A stretch of 64,000 nt of DNA from Strongylocentrotus droebachiensis (taxonomy: Eukaryota; Echinodermata; Echinoidea; Camarodonta; Strongylocentrotidae). A program made the position numbers and the translations under genes. Numbering within the stretch: position 1 is the stretch's first letter; the number at the start of each line of letters is the position of its first letter. Positions 45,321 to 58,500 of the stretch are shown here, in pieces. The stretch covers positions 438,595 through 502,594 of the forward strand of contig JAVYIG010000641.1 of NCBI GenBank assembly GCA_035222895.1. Direction: 5' to 3'. The notes under the pieces were generated by a model. That model was given only the letters and a program-made list of their open reading frames with translations, was not told where the DNA came from and searched no databases.

Positions 45321-46539
45321 TTGCTAGCCTTTCAAGATGGGTTACAAGGGCCCGCCTTATGGCCCCTATTGTGGTGCAGAGCCCCAGACGTTCTCGTGTT
45401 TAAGCAATATTATTCTAAACCTTCAAAATAGCTGTCTTGACCAATAACAAGACATACACTCTCTTTTGGACAATATTATTGTATACAACGTATACAAAGA
45501 GTTGTCTTGGGAGTCACCTTTATCTTTGTGGATGGGGTCCAGGGCATATTTGATAATTTATTTGATATTTGATATCAGTTTTAGCTTGCACTTGAACCGA
45601 GCTTCATCATTGCCATGATAATTTTGTTAATGACAACTATGGTTGCCATTTTCTTTCTACTTTATTGAAATCTTTTGTTGCATATTGGCCTCGAATGGCG
45701 GAAATTGTTTTTGAATAATTGATGCACATCACTATGCCAACATTACTTTATGCTCGCGGTTTCTCAACACTGCATTCATCAGTTTGTGATCACCTCCTAA
45801 TTATCCTAATCATTGTATAAATAAATTCGGTTTTTAACAATTAAACTAATCGAGTTGCTCATGACATGGCTCATTGAATAGATGATACTGGTGAATATAT
45901 TATGTCATGCACGATGCTTTGCACTTCTGGTCGTTCTTTTCATCTCATTTCTATTTTCGTTTACCAATGCTGAGAAATAATCGTTTCATTTTGGCAGGTT
46001 TTTGCAGTATAGTGAAACAATTCTCTCTTTTCTTTTATGGCGGGTATTTAATGTCTTTTTTGTTCTTCTTTCGGGAGGGGGGGGGGGGGGGGACTGTAAG
46101 AAAAGAAAAAAAAATCATATTCTGTGTGTATGAAAGTGGATTCAGTGGAAATTATCACAAACTGACGGTTATATAATATTTAGATTTGCACTGTTTTGCC
46201 TAAATATGTAATAGGATAAATCCACCGGAAATAATCAGAGTACAGTGGTGAACTTTAACCAAACTCGCTCTATCGCTATTTTGTATTTATTATAGGTGTA
46301 TTCTCGGTATCTAAATGTCCAATGTTTGTTTACTGGAAGATATTAAAAGGTTAATCGAATATATTATACAGCCATAAACCCCAAAACATACAGAACAATT
46401 TTTTGTTTGGAAATTGTTGTTGTTGTTGTTTTAGTTTATAGGCGTTTGTCATTCAGAAGTGAATATTTACGTTTCTCTTTGCTTAACCTTCTTCCAACCG
46501 CTTGGCATTATTACTAAAATGTAATTTTGTTTTAAAAAG
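45321..46539. other. No gene recognised
   Basis: AT-rich DNA with a poly-G run near 46077-46092. Confidence 0.5.
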
Positions 46540-47350
46540 TATGACTTAATTGGGAGGGTTTTTTCCTTTCTAGAGGACTTATTATAATATGCTTTACCTA
46601 ATATATTTTGAAGCCCCAAGGGAGGAGACACTTAGAAGAAACATAGAAATTAATGGTATTTTTGTACACGACAAACGGGAGCTAATCATGTAAACGATAT
46701 GATCTACTGACCAAATAATATTGTTAATTTCAGGGGCAGATCTAGGGGGGGGAGGGGGTGTTTCGGCGGTCAACCCCCCCCCCCCCCCCCTCTTGGGCGT
46801 CTAAGTGAAAAAGAACAAAAAGTAAAACAGTAAAACGGCGCGATTTGGGGGGGGGAAATGTGGTCAACCCCCCCTTGGCAAAAAGCTAGATCCGCCCCTG
46901 AATTTGAGATTCGCATAGATTAGGTGATATCATATTTCAAACATTTATGATTCTCTTATTATTGGTCCTGTTTATTTTAATTGCATTGTTTATAGCAGTG
47001 ATGCTTATGTATACTTATGAAAATTGGATCCATCAACTGTTCTCTCTTCTCTTTCTCCCTCTCTCTCCCTGCCTCTCTTTCTTATTCTCGTCTCTATTTC
47101 TCCTCACCTTTTTTCTTTCCCCTCGCTGTATTTATACCCCTCCCTTTTCTCACTCTCTCTCCTCAGCTATCACCCTCTATCTCTCCTTCCTTGATATCAC
47201 GTATGTAGGCTTATTGATGTGTACTGTATTTTAATTGTTTTTTTAAGACTATATTTCTTTTGTACATTATTGTACATCTATTATTCGAGTTGTAAATTGA
47301 CCCCTCCAGCCTGTGCTGCTGGTCAATTCTTTTAGATCAATTAACAAAAT
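46540..47350 (-). repeat. Repeat segment Z, copy 2 (with insertions)
   Basis: The minus strand matches 6050-6420. It is interrupted by a TIR element (46731-46900) and a CT-rich block (47035-47180). Confidence 0.8.
46731..46900. mobile_element. 170-bp G/C-tract TIR element with 5-bp target duplication
   Basis: Ends CAGGGGCAGATCTAG and CTAGATCCGCCCCTG, flanked by AATTT on both sides (46726-46730, 46901-46905). The undisturbed target is preserved in the other copy of repeat Z. Confidence 0.85.
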
Positions 47351-47384
47351 AAAATCAATAAACAAAATATTTACATGTTTCAAA

Positions 47385-48095
47385 CTTTTTTTTTATTAAA
47401 TAAAATTAGAAACCATACAGATATGCCCAACCAAGGAGTTACCAGTACACTTAGCTGTCATCATTTATGTAAACACTCTGTTTAGGTCATTCAAATATAT
47501 TTATTTATGGTACATGTTTTAGATTTCAAGCAACTGACTATTTGTTTGGAACTGGATCCCCCCCCCCCCCTCAAAAATAAAAAAAAATAAAAAAAATAAA
47601 AATCCCTTCACCCCTTCTCGACTTTTGACAAGCAATATTCTATTGATGATAAAATGAGGAAATTCATGTGCAAATAACACATCTCAGGCATGCACAGATG
47701 TGATAATATAAATACATTCTACTGATAAATCCAATGTAGATCAATCAATATTCTCACCCTTTATCAGTCAGCCTCAAATTCCACTGTTCTCTTTCTCACT
47801 TTTTTTTCTTCTACTTTTGAACAAATAGGCGAGATCAGGAAAAGGATTGTCTTCAATACATGTAGATACAATGAACACACAATTTGAACTAGAATAAATA
47901 TCTCTTTCTTTAATACCACATCAGAAGCATCCCCACATATACATGCATAGTATAATAAATAGAACCAAAATAATATCTATGTGCATCATACAGTATTGCA
48001 CAAGCTGTCCTTACTGATAGTATTCATGACTTCTTAATGTATTTGAACACCTGTCGGATATAAGTCACATTGAAGTACACATGTATCAACCTTCA
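47385..48095 (-). repeat. Repeat segment Y, copy 2
   Basis: The minus strand matches 2306-3035 through its tandem and homopolymer parts, and runs into the SINE head as at the other copy. Confidence 0.8.
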
Positions 48096-48910
48096 GAGGT
48101 GTCGTGGTCTAGTGACCAGCTTCGGAGTATTAAAGGATCACATGGTTCACATTTCAACACCTGCGGCAGCAATAACATCCTTTGGCAAGACATTAAAGGT
48201 ACTATGTCCCATTTGCAGGCCCAAAAATTGAAAAGGTTCAATTTACAATGGCATTTGAAAGATAACACTAATTTAGAACTTCCCTTAAAAAAATGGGGGC
48301 TTGAAAATGTCTTTAAGTGGGAAAATAACGACTATTAGTTGTCAAATCGACTTAAGAGCTATAGAGCCAGTAAGTAATAGTTTGATTTTCAGACCATTGT
48401 ACCGAATGGTTGTACGTTCTATGCTGTGCATAGATTCAATCAGTTTAATTTGGGCCATTACAAGAAGTGGGTTATTGATGTAGACAAATGCTCATGTACC
48501 CTTTTTTACAGCTCATTTCATGTATGTTATTACCAAAAAAAAAAAAAAACAGTCAGTCAATCAATAGTGTCTGACAGTGAAGTCTAGCAAGTAAACAGGT
48601 TTCCTTGCATAAATTGAATAGTAGGACACTGCTAACGTTTAAATTTCATAGATAGGACATACATGACATATTAATTTTCTGCAAAGTTCTACAGAATTGG
48701 ATGTTGGCTGCAAAAGGGACATAGTATCTTTAATCTACATTTGTCACTCTCTACCCAGGTAATGTAAATGGTTACTCTAATACTTTAGGAAGACATTCAT
48801 CATATGCCAGAGCGTCTTATCCAGGGTAATCAGAGTACAGCTAGCACTGAGCTGAGAAACGTTGGTATTAAGCGCTATATAAATGTTACCATTATTATTC
48901 ATTATTATTA
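48096..48910 (+). repeat. tRNA-type SINE split by a MITE, LINE-like tail
   Basis: Head: GTGTCGTGGTCTAGTGACC (A-box-like) and GGTTCACATTTC (B-box-like) within about 55 bp. The body stops at CATTAA and resumes at 48734 (TCTACATTTGTCACTC). The 3' end is AAGCGCTATATAAATGTTAC followed by (ATT)n, the same as the minus-strand tail of the L2-type LINE at 53 kb. Confidence 0.75.
48197..48729 (-). mobile_element. TTAA MITE family A copy inside a SINE
   Basis: AGGTACTATGTCCC and GACATAGTATCT ends, TTAA on both sides (48193-48196, 48730-48733). The interrupted SINE reads on across it. Confidence 0.88.
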
Positions 48911-49305
48911 TCAACTCATTATTTGCAGGGAACGGGTGCTGTCGTTTTTTAGGCAGCTTACATCATGTTTCTAAGAAATTGAGAATCAAGTTTCTATCTA
49001 TATAAAATCTGATAGTAATATGTAATATGTTACCAGAGAAGAGGTGTTTTACCATGTTTTCTTTCTGAAGCCAAGTTAATCTTCTTTTATATTCTGCAGA
49101 TTATAAATAACAGTATAGAGAATAATACACTTTATTCAAACACACAGTACTGCATCTTGCAAAACAAGTTTATACAAGAAATTTCCTGAGGTATTTCAGA
49201 AAAGAAAAATGAGATATAATTATATCTTAGAATTCTCAGTTCTATTTTCTACTGGATTCATCATCATTGCTGAGTTACAACTGACTTTTCCCTAAATTAT
49301 CTTTA
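48911..49305. other. No gene recognised
   Basis: AT-rich DNA, nothing identified. Confidence 0.5.
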
Positions 49306-49683
49306 GGCCAAATAACAAAAATAACGAGATTCTCGTCCCCGCCTGCCTCCTTTTTTAATACTATTTACTATTCAGCAAAAAAAATGTGATGTACATTGTG
49401 TATAAAAAGCTTCTATAGCGAAATCAAGTTAAACATATGTAAATTTTTCACTGATTCAGATTTTAAAAACTTGCTTAGCAAGTGGACTTAAATTATACAA
49501 ATCATTTGTACTGTCATACATTGCATCAGTATACTCAAATAGCACAATATACCTTGGCCAGCTATATTTAGCATGGTGGCCATCTTGGGGAAAAAAAAGT
49601 AAAATAGCACCGGTAAATGCCTTGCCTCCTCCTTTTTTGAAAAAGTCAGGACGAGAAACTCTTCTTTGTTTTGTTATTTGGCC
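49306..49683. mobile_element. PIF/Harbinger-type MITE with TTA duplication
   Basis: Ends GGCCAAATAACAAAA and TTTTGTTATTTGGCC, then inner pairing of GATTCTCGTCC with GGACGAGAAACTC. Flanked by TTA on both sides (49303-49305, 49684-49686). GG-starting ends and a 3-bp TTA/TAA duplication fit PIF/Harbinger. Confidence 0.8.
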
Positions 49684-49899
49684 TTACTGTTTTAAATAAC
49701 ATTTAATGAAAATGATGTGAAGTATTATGCAGCAGTCTTATATTTTGGATTTTAAATCAATACAGCACAAACTTACACTATTATCTTAATATTTGAAAAT
49801 TCGAATATATTAAATGCAATAAAGAGCTTATCAAAAATAGACATTGGCATTATCTAACATACCAGTACATTTATTTGAATACTTGTAGCAATATTCTTA

Positions 49900-50965
49900 T
49901 GAGGAAACTAGATGGAACTTCGACTGCGCGCAGTCGAAATGATGCCTCCGTCATAGAGCAATTTTACAAACCAAAACAATTTCTCATATACATAGAAGAC
50001 CCTTTGATCTTTGACCTCATGACCCTAACATCTACTCAGTTCATTGGCTTTGCAAGATGTCCCGAGTTAAATAGTAATCCATCCGTCAGTTCTAATGAGA
50101 TTGCCTTCACAAGCTATTTTGCATACATAATGAGCCCATGACCTTTGACCTGATGAACTTATGACCCAAGAATCTACTCAGTTCATTGGCTTTGCAAGAT
50201 ACATACATGCTCTAAGTTTGGGAGGAATCCATCAATCTGTTCTAATGATAATGTGAATACAAGCTATTTTTGCATACATAATGAGCCGAACGACCTTTGA
50301 CCTTGACCTCATGACCCCAAAATCTAATCAGTTCATCGGCTCTGCAAGTAACATACATGACCTAAGTTTGGCAGGAATCCATCAATCGGTTCTTGAGATA
50401 ATGCGATCACAAGCTGTTTTTGCATACATAATGAGCCCTGTAACCTTTGACCTTTGACCTCGTGACCCCAAAATATAATCAGTTCATCGGCTCTGCAAGA
50501 TACATACATGACCAAACTTTGGCAGGAATCCATCAATCGGTTCTTCAGATAACGCGATCACAAGCTGTTTTTGCATACATAATGAGACCTGTGTCCTTTG
50601 ACCTTTGACCTCGTGACCCCAAAATCTAATCAGTTCATTGGCTTTGCAAGATACATACATGACCAAAGTTTGGCAGGAATCCATCAATCGGTTCTTCAGA
50701 TAACGCGATCACAAGCTGTTTTTGCATACATAATGAGCCCTGTGACCTTTGACCTTTGACCTCGTGACCCCAAAATCTAATCAGTTCATCGACTCTGCAA
50801 GATACATACATGACAAAAGTTTGGCAGGAATCCATCAATCGGTTCTTCAGATAACGCGATCACGAGAACGGGACGTACGGACGTACGGACGGACGTACGG
50901 ACGGACGGACGGACGGACAACCCGAAAACATAATGCCTCCGGCTACTTCGTAACGGAGGCATAAA
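49900..50965 (+). repeat. 151-bp tandem repeat with AGGTCA direct repeats
   Basis: About six units, the last three exactly 151 bp apart (50448, 50599, 50750). Each contains TGACCTTTGACCT or a close variant. The block starts with AATGATGCCTCCG (49938) and ends with GGAC/GTAC tandems (50870-50920) and CTTCGTAACGGAGGCAT. Open frames repeated every 151 bp are by-products. Confidence 0.9.
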
Positions 50966-51599
50966 AATTAGAGCATTTTGTATGCATCGGCGGCATGTCT
51001 TGAATACTTATAAATATGGACGATATATGAATAAGCTTTTTTTTCAGTGTCACCAAATCCATTTATACACAGGTACATTAATCAGCAATGTAATAAATAC
51101 AAGCACCAATTCAAGGATTACTTATCAATGATGGGCCAATTCTTAACAAATCTGTCTTTTTGGTCCCGCCACTAATATTCAAAGTAATGAGTTTTCAATT
51201 AATTTTGGACATGTTTTAATAGTGAAATTTAAAGTATTTGATTTCATTAAACTAGCAAGTGATAAAAAAACAAGGTATGATTGAAGAGTGAAGAGATTAA
51301 GATCAATAATATGAAAGTTAAAATGTAAACATTAATATATGGGTAAAACAAATAAATTTTGAACGAAAATGTTCAAAATTACATTTTTCAGCAAAAGAAA
51401 CAGTAATGAAAAATTAAAACAATAAGAACAATTTTTACCTGCCAAGTGCCAACCAAATGATGGAGTACAAGAATCTTGCCAAATATCATTTCACAATGTT
51501 TTGCATAGTTTGTCTGACAATAGTTGCACAAGCTTACAACTACAAGCAGAGGAAAGTCTACCTGAAGCTTTCCCCCATTGTTTGATCCTCTGTCTTTAA
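50966..51599. other. No gene recognised
   Basis: AT-rich DNA downstream of SLC25A19. Confidence 0.5.
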
Positions 51600-51789
51600 A
51601 GCCCCTACTGCACTACTTATAGCTACTTGCGCCCTCTATATAGCAAACATTGCCTAATCGGTGCCTGTTGGTCCCCAATGATCCTTTTTTTTTATTATGT
51701 TTATTGAGAGCTGATTTGATGAGATAGCCACCTGTCAATAACCTTGCAGGGAGGTCTAATTCCCCCTGGCCAAACTAGAACAGACTGGC
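51600..51789. mobile_element. Short TTAA MITE family E, copy 1
   Basis: 190 bp between TTAA sites (51596-51599, 51790-51793), matching 55265-55451 in the same orientation, including TGAGATAGCCACCTGTCA. Confidence 0.7.
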
Positions 51790-51961
51790 TTAAAGTATGC
51801 AGGGCTGGTCTTGCAAAAAAAAAACTATGGCAAATATGATGAAATCAGTCTTTATATGATCAAATCGTTGGACCTGAATGGTGCTCACCCATTCACATCG
51901 GACACTGGTGACCCTTCAGCTTGTTTTTGATTGAACTAATACCTCTTCTACAAAGACCAAT

Positions 51962-51967
51962 TTTATT
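51962..51967 (-). promoter_or_regulatory. Candidate polyadenylation signal of SLC25A19
   Basis: AATAAA reads on the minus strand about 240 bp downstream of the SLC25A19 stop codon. It is a plausible poly(A) signal, but the hexamer is common in AT-rich DNA. Confidence 0.35.
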
Positions 51968-52206
51968 ATATGTCTTTTTGTTGTCTGTGATAGGTGACCT
52001 TCCCTTCACCAAACAGTATCAATTTTCTATCATATCCCTCAGGAATAACAGCATTGGTGCTGATGAGGCTTCCTGGGTAAGTATATCATTCATATTGTAA
52101 TTACATGTACCGGGTATTCATTTTTCAGCAATTTCAGCACTCCACTCTCGAGCTACACTACAGCACACCTAGTAAAGTTTAAGCTCTGAAGCAAGGTGAT
52201 GGCACG

Positions 52207-52508
52207 TCATCTTTCTACTTGTGCTAGCCATTGGCAGCACTTCTCATAGGCAGCAAAGTTCAACCCCACGCTGAAGAATGATTTGAGTAGACTGGGTGAG
52301 AGTCCCTTGAATAGACCTTTCATTCCTTCCTGTTTAGCTATAGTGGCTATACAGTGCAGGAAGCCAGTGTAGTGAGTAACACGGCCAAAGGGTCTACGAG
52401 CCTCTTCAAAGCCTTGCACTTGAAGCCTCTTCTTGATAACATCTAATGGATACACTCCTGACTTGGCACACACACCAGCAAGACCACCGCAGAGTAAGGA
52501 TTGAAAAC
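52207..52508 (-). CDS. SLC25A19: SLC25A19 exon 5 (stop codon)
   Basis: This exon is 302 nt. The acceptor is CACCCTCAG|GT, entered in phase 1, and the reading frame ends in TGA at 52207. It encodes the third carrier repeat with PLDVIKKRLQ and FKGLSPSLLK. Confidence 0.94.
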
Positions 52509-55500
52509 CTGAGGGTGAGAGAGCAAATAACATGATCAATATCAGATAGTAAAGGGTTCTGGACCTCTCACTCCAGGAGATCATTGGATATTACATGCAT
52601 ATGAAGGTATTCTTGACTACTAAGTACTTTTCATATTTCCCTTTCTCTCCTTTGGCTATGTATAATGAACACCTTGGCAATTGCCAGCATGGTCTGGAAC
52701 AAAGCACTACATGGTTATCTCTTTCAAGGTTCCAGGTAGACACCCTTTGTTTTGTCGTACATGTACATGTTACTAGTTTATAACCCAACCACAGTTTCCA
52801 AAATCCCCAAAACCTAATGGGTGGTATTCTCGAAAGCGGACTAAGTTTACTCTATGGTTTAATCCACCAACTATGTATGGAATGCCAAGTCACGTGTCCA
52901 TATGAATATGTTTTTGAATAATTTAATCTGTCACTAAATTAAAATAAAATGTAATAACATAATTAATAAACAACAATATAACTATAATAATAATAAAAAT
53001 AATAATAATTAACAACATTTGTATAGCGCTTATCACAAAATATGTCTCTAAGCGCTTAAGAAAAATAGAACGAGAAGGAATTACAGCCAAATATTAAGTT
53101 ATACATAATAGATAGTGGACAATCGAGGGGGCTGCATATGCAAATGAAAAAGGCTATTTAACAAAAAAGTAGGTTTTTAACATGGATTTGAATTTGTCTG
53201 TTGAATCTGCTTGTTTTATACATTGAGGTAAATTGTTCCAGAGTTGAGGGGATGCTGCATAAAAAGTTCGGGAACCATAAGACTGGGTATTGGTGGCAGG
53301 AACTATTAAGAGTGATTTCTTGTTTGAGCGCAGGTTGCGGGAGGGTAAGTATTCTGATATCAGCCTTTGAAGGTAGACTGGAGCTGTTTTTGTCAAACAT
53401 TGGAAAGTCAGCAAGAGGATCTTAAAATCAATTCGTTCCCGGACTCTTAGCATATGAAGCTCCCTCAACAGTGGAGTGATGGACTCACGTGAACGACGCT
53501 TTGCAATAAGTCTAGCAGCTGAATTTTGTACTCTCTGCAATTTGTTAATTTGTGCATCAGGAAGACCATACAGAAGACTGTTGCAAAAGTCAATACGAGA
53601 CATGACCAGTGACTGAACAAGTCTCTGGGTGGTCTTTTTAGTAAGAAACTGACGGATGCTACCGATTTTATGCAACGCAAATGAGGCAGATCTGCATACA
53701 TTGTTCACATGAGTCTTCAGAGATAGATTATTATCAAATGTGACCCCGAGGTTTCTAGCACCTGTAGAACATTCTATGTCAGTACCATCAAGACATACAT
53801 CATCAATCGGACTACAAGTCCTATGTCTGCTAACAAAGTGTATACACTCCGTCTTATTTTCATTTAATTTCAATCCAATGATATAATTATTTTATCATGG
53901 TAATTTAGGGACATATAAAATTATTCAAAAATATATTCATATGGACGCTTGGCATTCCATACTTAGTGGATTAAAGTTAAACCATGGACTAAAGTTAGTC
54001 TGCTTTCGCTCAGAGAGAGGACTCACCACTGAGTTGATGAATATGAGTCCTATCCTGTGCCTTCTTCCACATCCTTGTAAAGAGAGCATAGAAACCAAAC
54101 TGAAGCCCTGTCTGAGGGAAGAGTAGCATCATCGTTGGAGTAAGACCCTTGTAGAATGTCCGCACTCCAGCCTCCATGTACATTGATTGTAAAGCATGGG
54201 ATATCGATTTGTAAACCTGCAACGAAATGGTTTGAAAATAATATTTTGTTGCATCATGTGCAAAAAAAAAAAAAAACAACATTGAGTGAGAAATCAACAT
54301 AATGTTTGTATACTAGTACATATATGGAAGGTCGAGGTCCAACATAGATATCAGAATGAAATCATACAACAATTATCTTTCCTTACTATGACAATTGTTT
54401 TCCCTGAACATGTAGTGGAAACATGGAGACTGACTTTGGATTGCTAGACAAAATGATTATAATACCCTGAGAGAATCAATAGATTCAAATCAAACAGAAT
54501 CAAACAGATTTCCATTACATCATACTGATGGTACTGTTGTATGATATCAATTAGACCTTGTGATATCAATCTCCAACTCATGTTAATCAGGACCCCCTAT
54601 TGAAAGTTGCAAAGTCATGTTCAAATGTAGTTGAGGCCATGAGAGCATTGAGTGATTTCAAGTTGGGTGTTTAAGGCGGGTGTTAGTGTTTAATAAACAC
54701 TAACACCAGCCTAAACACCGAGATGGAAATCAGCTGGTGTTAAGGCTTTGACCTCTGAATATCGTCAACTTCCGGTAGCTAGTGTTATCGATTTTGCAAA
54801 ATTGTCGTCTGCTGAACCGACCTTTATTGTCTGACGATCAAATACAAATATGTGAAACAGGTAATTCATATATTATTTTGTGTAAAATTTGTTATTTTAT
54901 AAGACCAGAGAAATAGGTGTAAATTTATTCTGTACTTTTCATGATATCTTTAGTTTTGATGTATTATTTTTAAATCATCATCGTGAAATCAAGTATGTGG
55001 TGATGTCACGGCTGGTGTTAAGCTATCGATTTTGATATCGGTATTGGGCTCTTAATTTCATCAGCAAATTTTCCGCTCGATTTAAGAGCTCTTGACTGCT
55101 CTAAACACTAACACTAACACCAAACTTGAAATCACTCAATGTTTACATTACTCCATTGCACTATTTTCTTGTCGTCCTGAAATATAGGAGGAAATAGCTA
55201 TAGACTACACAGATATTTATTGTGTTTTATAGATTTAAAAAACAAGCTAATTGGAGCACTTTAAAGCCCAACTGTCCTACTTGTAACTACTTGCTCCCTC
55301 TATATAGAAACAATGTCTAATCGGTGACCATTGGTCCCCCATGATCCTCTTTTTCTTATGTTATTTGAGAGCTGAGTTAATGAGATAGCCACCTGTCAGT
55401 GACCACGCTATGTGGTCTAATCGCCCCTGGCCAAACTAGTACAGCCGGCCTTTAAACGAGACAAACCATGACTCACCTTTGGTTCTCCTTGAGATACTAG

Positions 55501-58500
55501 TCTGGTCCTAAGAACGTCTACAGGGAGTGACACAAGGGAGGCCATACACCCAGACACACCCCCACACATGAAGTGGTAGACTGGTTTGTATACACCTGTT
55601 GTCAAGTCACAGGGTAGCAGAGGGTATGCCATGTATGTCAGCCCTTCAAATGTTACAAACTGAAAAAAGGAAAATGTATTGATAAATACAAGTCAGCATC
55701 TTCGAATCGCAATACTCTTTTTCAGTACATTTCAATTAATAGCAGACAGTGGTGACTAAATCACTCCTTGGTGGAAACCAGATTATTTAGCTATAAAAGT
55801 CGACCAAATCAGTGATGAATTGAATTGATTGTACCCCAATAGGTAATGCTCATTTACCGGGGGTAGGATAATTTTTAAATTCACAGGTACATGTAGGGTC
55901 ATTCTCACTGAAAAACAAACCAGAATAAAAAAAAATCATTCATCATTCAGACAAGAGGAAGTGAAAAACTCCACAGTAAAAATAAACATTTAAAATTTAA
56001 TAAATGGTAGCATGCTTCACATTTATTTCAAAATGCCCTTATTAGGGATACCAACAGGGGTGGTTAGAACTCCCTGCTCCACTTTTACCATTATATCACA
56101 CTTGAATAAGTGCTGCAGAGTTCTGAGGCAATTTACTGTGTGTTTGGTTATGAAGTGGTTTATTGTGCACAGTCTGAACAGCTATAAGTAAGAATCACAA
56201 AGAGCATGACAAAGTTATCACCTGTGCAACACCGAATATGATAGAGAGAGCTTGGGCAGGGACATGCCCCTTCCACATGGAGCTCAGTCCTTCTTCTCTG
56301 ATGATAGAACCAGCAGCTTGAAAGATAGAATGGTACTTGGCCGTGGGAACTCCTCTCTTCACTGGTTCCTCTTGAAGCTGCAGAACATAAAAGTAATAAG
56401 TCATTAAACAATTTATCAGAACTTATCTATTTCCTCAATACGAGATCTAATGTTTCCTTTCAAAGTAAGAGTACCGGTGGACTCAATTTGAATGGATAAT
56501 TCTTTTTTTAAATAAGGTCTATATCTCATCACATGTCATATTCTGATCTAGAAATCAATTATACAATCATACTTGTACAGGTACATGTAGTCAGGTACAT
56601 TGAAATTGGCAGTATCCATCAGTCATGTGGGCCCAGGATATTATGGTACTAGGACAATCACCCCCCCCCCCTCCCCCCTGGCCAATTACCAGCGGGACAA
56701 CTTGCCTCCCCCCCCCCCCTCCCTGGAAAATAACCCCTTAGGAGTTAGGACAATTATTCCCTTCGACAATCAAACCCTCCCACCCCCACTCGAGAAAAAA
56801 ATTCTGCCATTGTTATTATTGTAGACTTCCCCTTTAAAGGTAGAGTATCCTTGTTGCAGCCTACATCAAATTCTGTAGAACTTTGCAGGAATTATAAATA
56901 TGTCATGTACCGTACTCCCATCTGTGAAATTTAAAGGTTAGCAGTGTCCTAGTATTCAAATTATGCAAGGAAACTTGTTTACTTTCTAGACTTCACTATC
57001 AGAAACTATTGAGTGACTGACTGACTTCTTTTATTCTTTGGTAATAACAGACATAAAATGAGCTGTAAAGGATATACAGTGTATGAACATAGCCAAATTA
57101 AACTGATTGAACCTCTGCGCAGCACAAATGTACGACCATTTGGTACAAGGGTCTGAAAATCAGACTATTTAATTAAACGACTGCCAACGCTAAATTTGAT
57201 TCGACAACTAACAGTCTTTATTTTCTCACTAAAAGACATTTTCAAGCCCTTTTTGTTTTGAGGGAAGTTCTAAATTAGTATTATCTTTCAAATGGCGTCG
57301 GAATTTAACCTTTTCATTTTTGCCTGGAAATGTGACATACCGGGTGATAATTTTTTGGGGAGGGGGGTGGCCCGGGTGGGTAATTATCCTCGGGGGGTAG
57401 AGAGGTTGAGTCCTGGAGTAGTCTTTATTCACCTGTCGGAATATTACCATGATTACTTTCAAAATTTCTTCAAAATGCCGTTTTTAATATACTGTTCGTA
57501 TATCATTAGCCTGGCTTTTAGGCAAGCCAGGGCTTTAGGCTTTATGAGATATTGTAAAATATGATATTGATATCAAATATCATCTAGACTATTTTACAAA
57601 AAAGATAAAGGTGATAGTTCTGGTAATGCGATTGCATTGTGAAAGAAAAGGTGTGGAATGGATCAGAAACAGTTGATCATGTAGCATGTAAGTAATAGTA
57701 TTGGTGTGCACGGCAAGGTTCTGGAGTCATCAAAATCATAATAAATTTGGCCCAGTCTTCAGCATCAGCATCAGTATACGGAAGTGTGAGGTGATCCTGT
57801 TGAAACTTCCGGTCGTTTCATTGAGTGGTGCTTCGTTCGAAAAAGAACCTTAACTATTTTTGCTCGCATGGCGGGTGGACGCACAAATAAATTTTATGGA
57901 AGCATTTGGTGCTGAGAGGACCAGTGCTTGTCCAATCTAATCTTGAAAGAAGTGATTGAGGATGAGGAGATGACAGATGTAGGAAGACTATTCCAGGATT
58001 CTACTACTCTCTGACTGAAGCTGTTTCTTCTTAGGACTGTGTTGCTCCTTTGCTTATACAGCTTCTGGTGGTGTCCCCTTGTAGCTTCATGAGGTGCAGA
58101 TGTGAAGAAGGCTGCGGGATCGGAGTTTACGAGTCCGTTCATCAGCTTGTAGACCTCAATCATGTCGCCTCTTATCCTTCTGTATTGCAGTGAATACATT
58201 TTGAGGTTCTTTAGTCTGTCTTGATAGGAAAGGTGTCTGATCTCGGGAATTAACTTTGTTGCTCTTCTTTGCACCTTCTCAACTTTCACTGCTTCAGCCT
58301 TAAACCTTGGATGCCAGATGACATTCCCATATTCAAGGATAGGGCGAACAATGGTCGTGAACAGGATTGGTAATGTGTCTCTTGATATTCTTGTGAAAGT
58401 TCTCTTTATAAGTCCTAACGTCTGATTGGCTCTTTTAACTGCAGTGTCAATATGTGTATGAAAAGACAGCTCATCATCTACCATGACACCCAAATCCTTT

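Noticed and set aside
48096-48165. Possible genuine tRNA gene
   Set aside because: The A- and B-box-like words are present, but no full cloverleaf is evident and the sequence continues into a dispersed SINE body and tail.
50333-50838. Three 67-codon frames with nearly the same protein
   Set aside because: They are the same frame repeated by the 151-bp tandem array, with no start context or family match.
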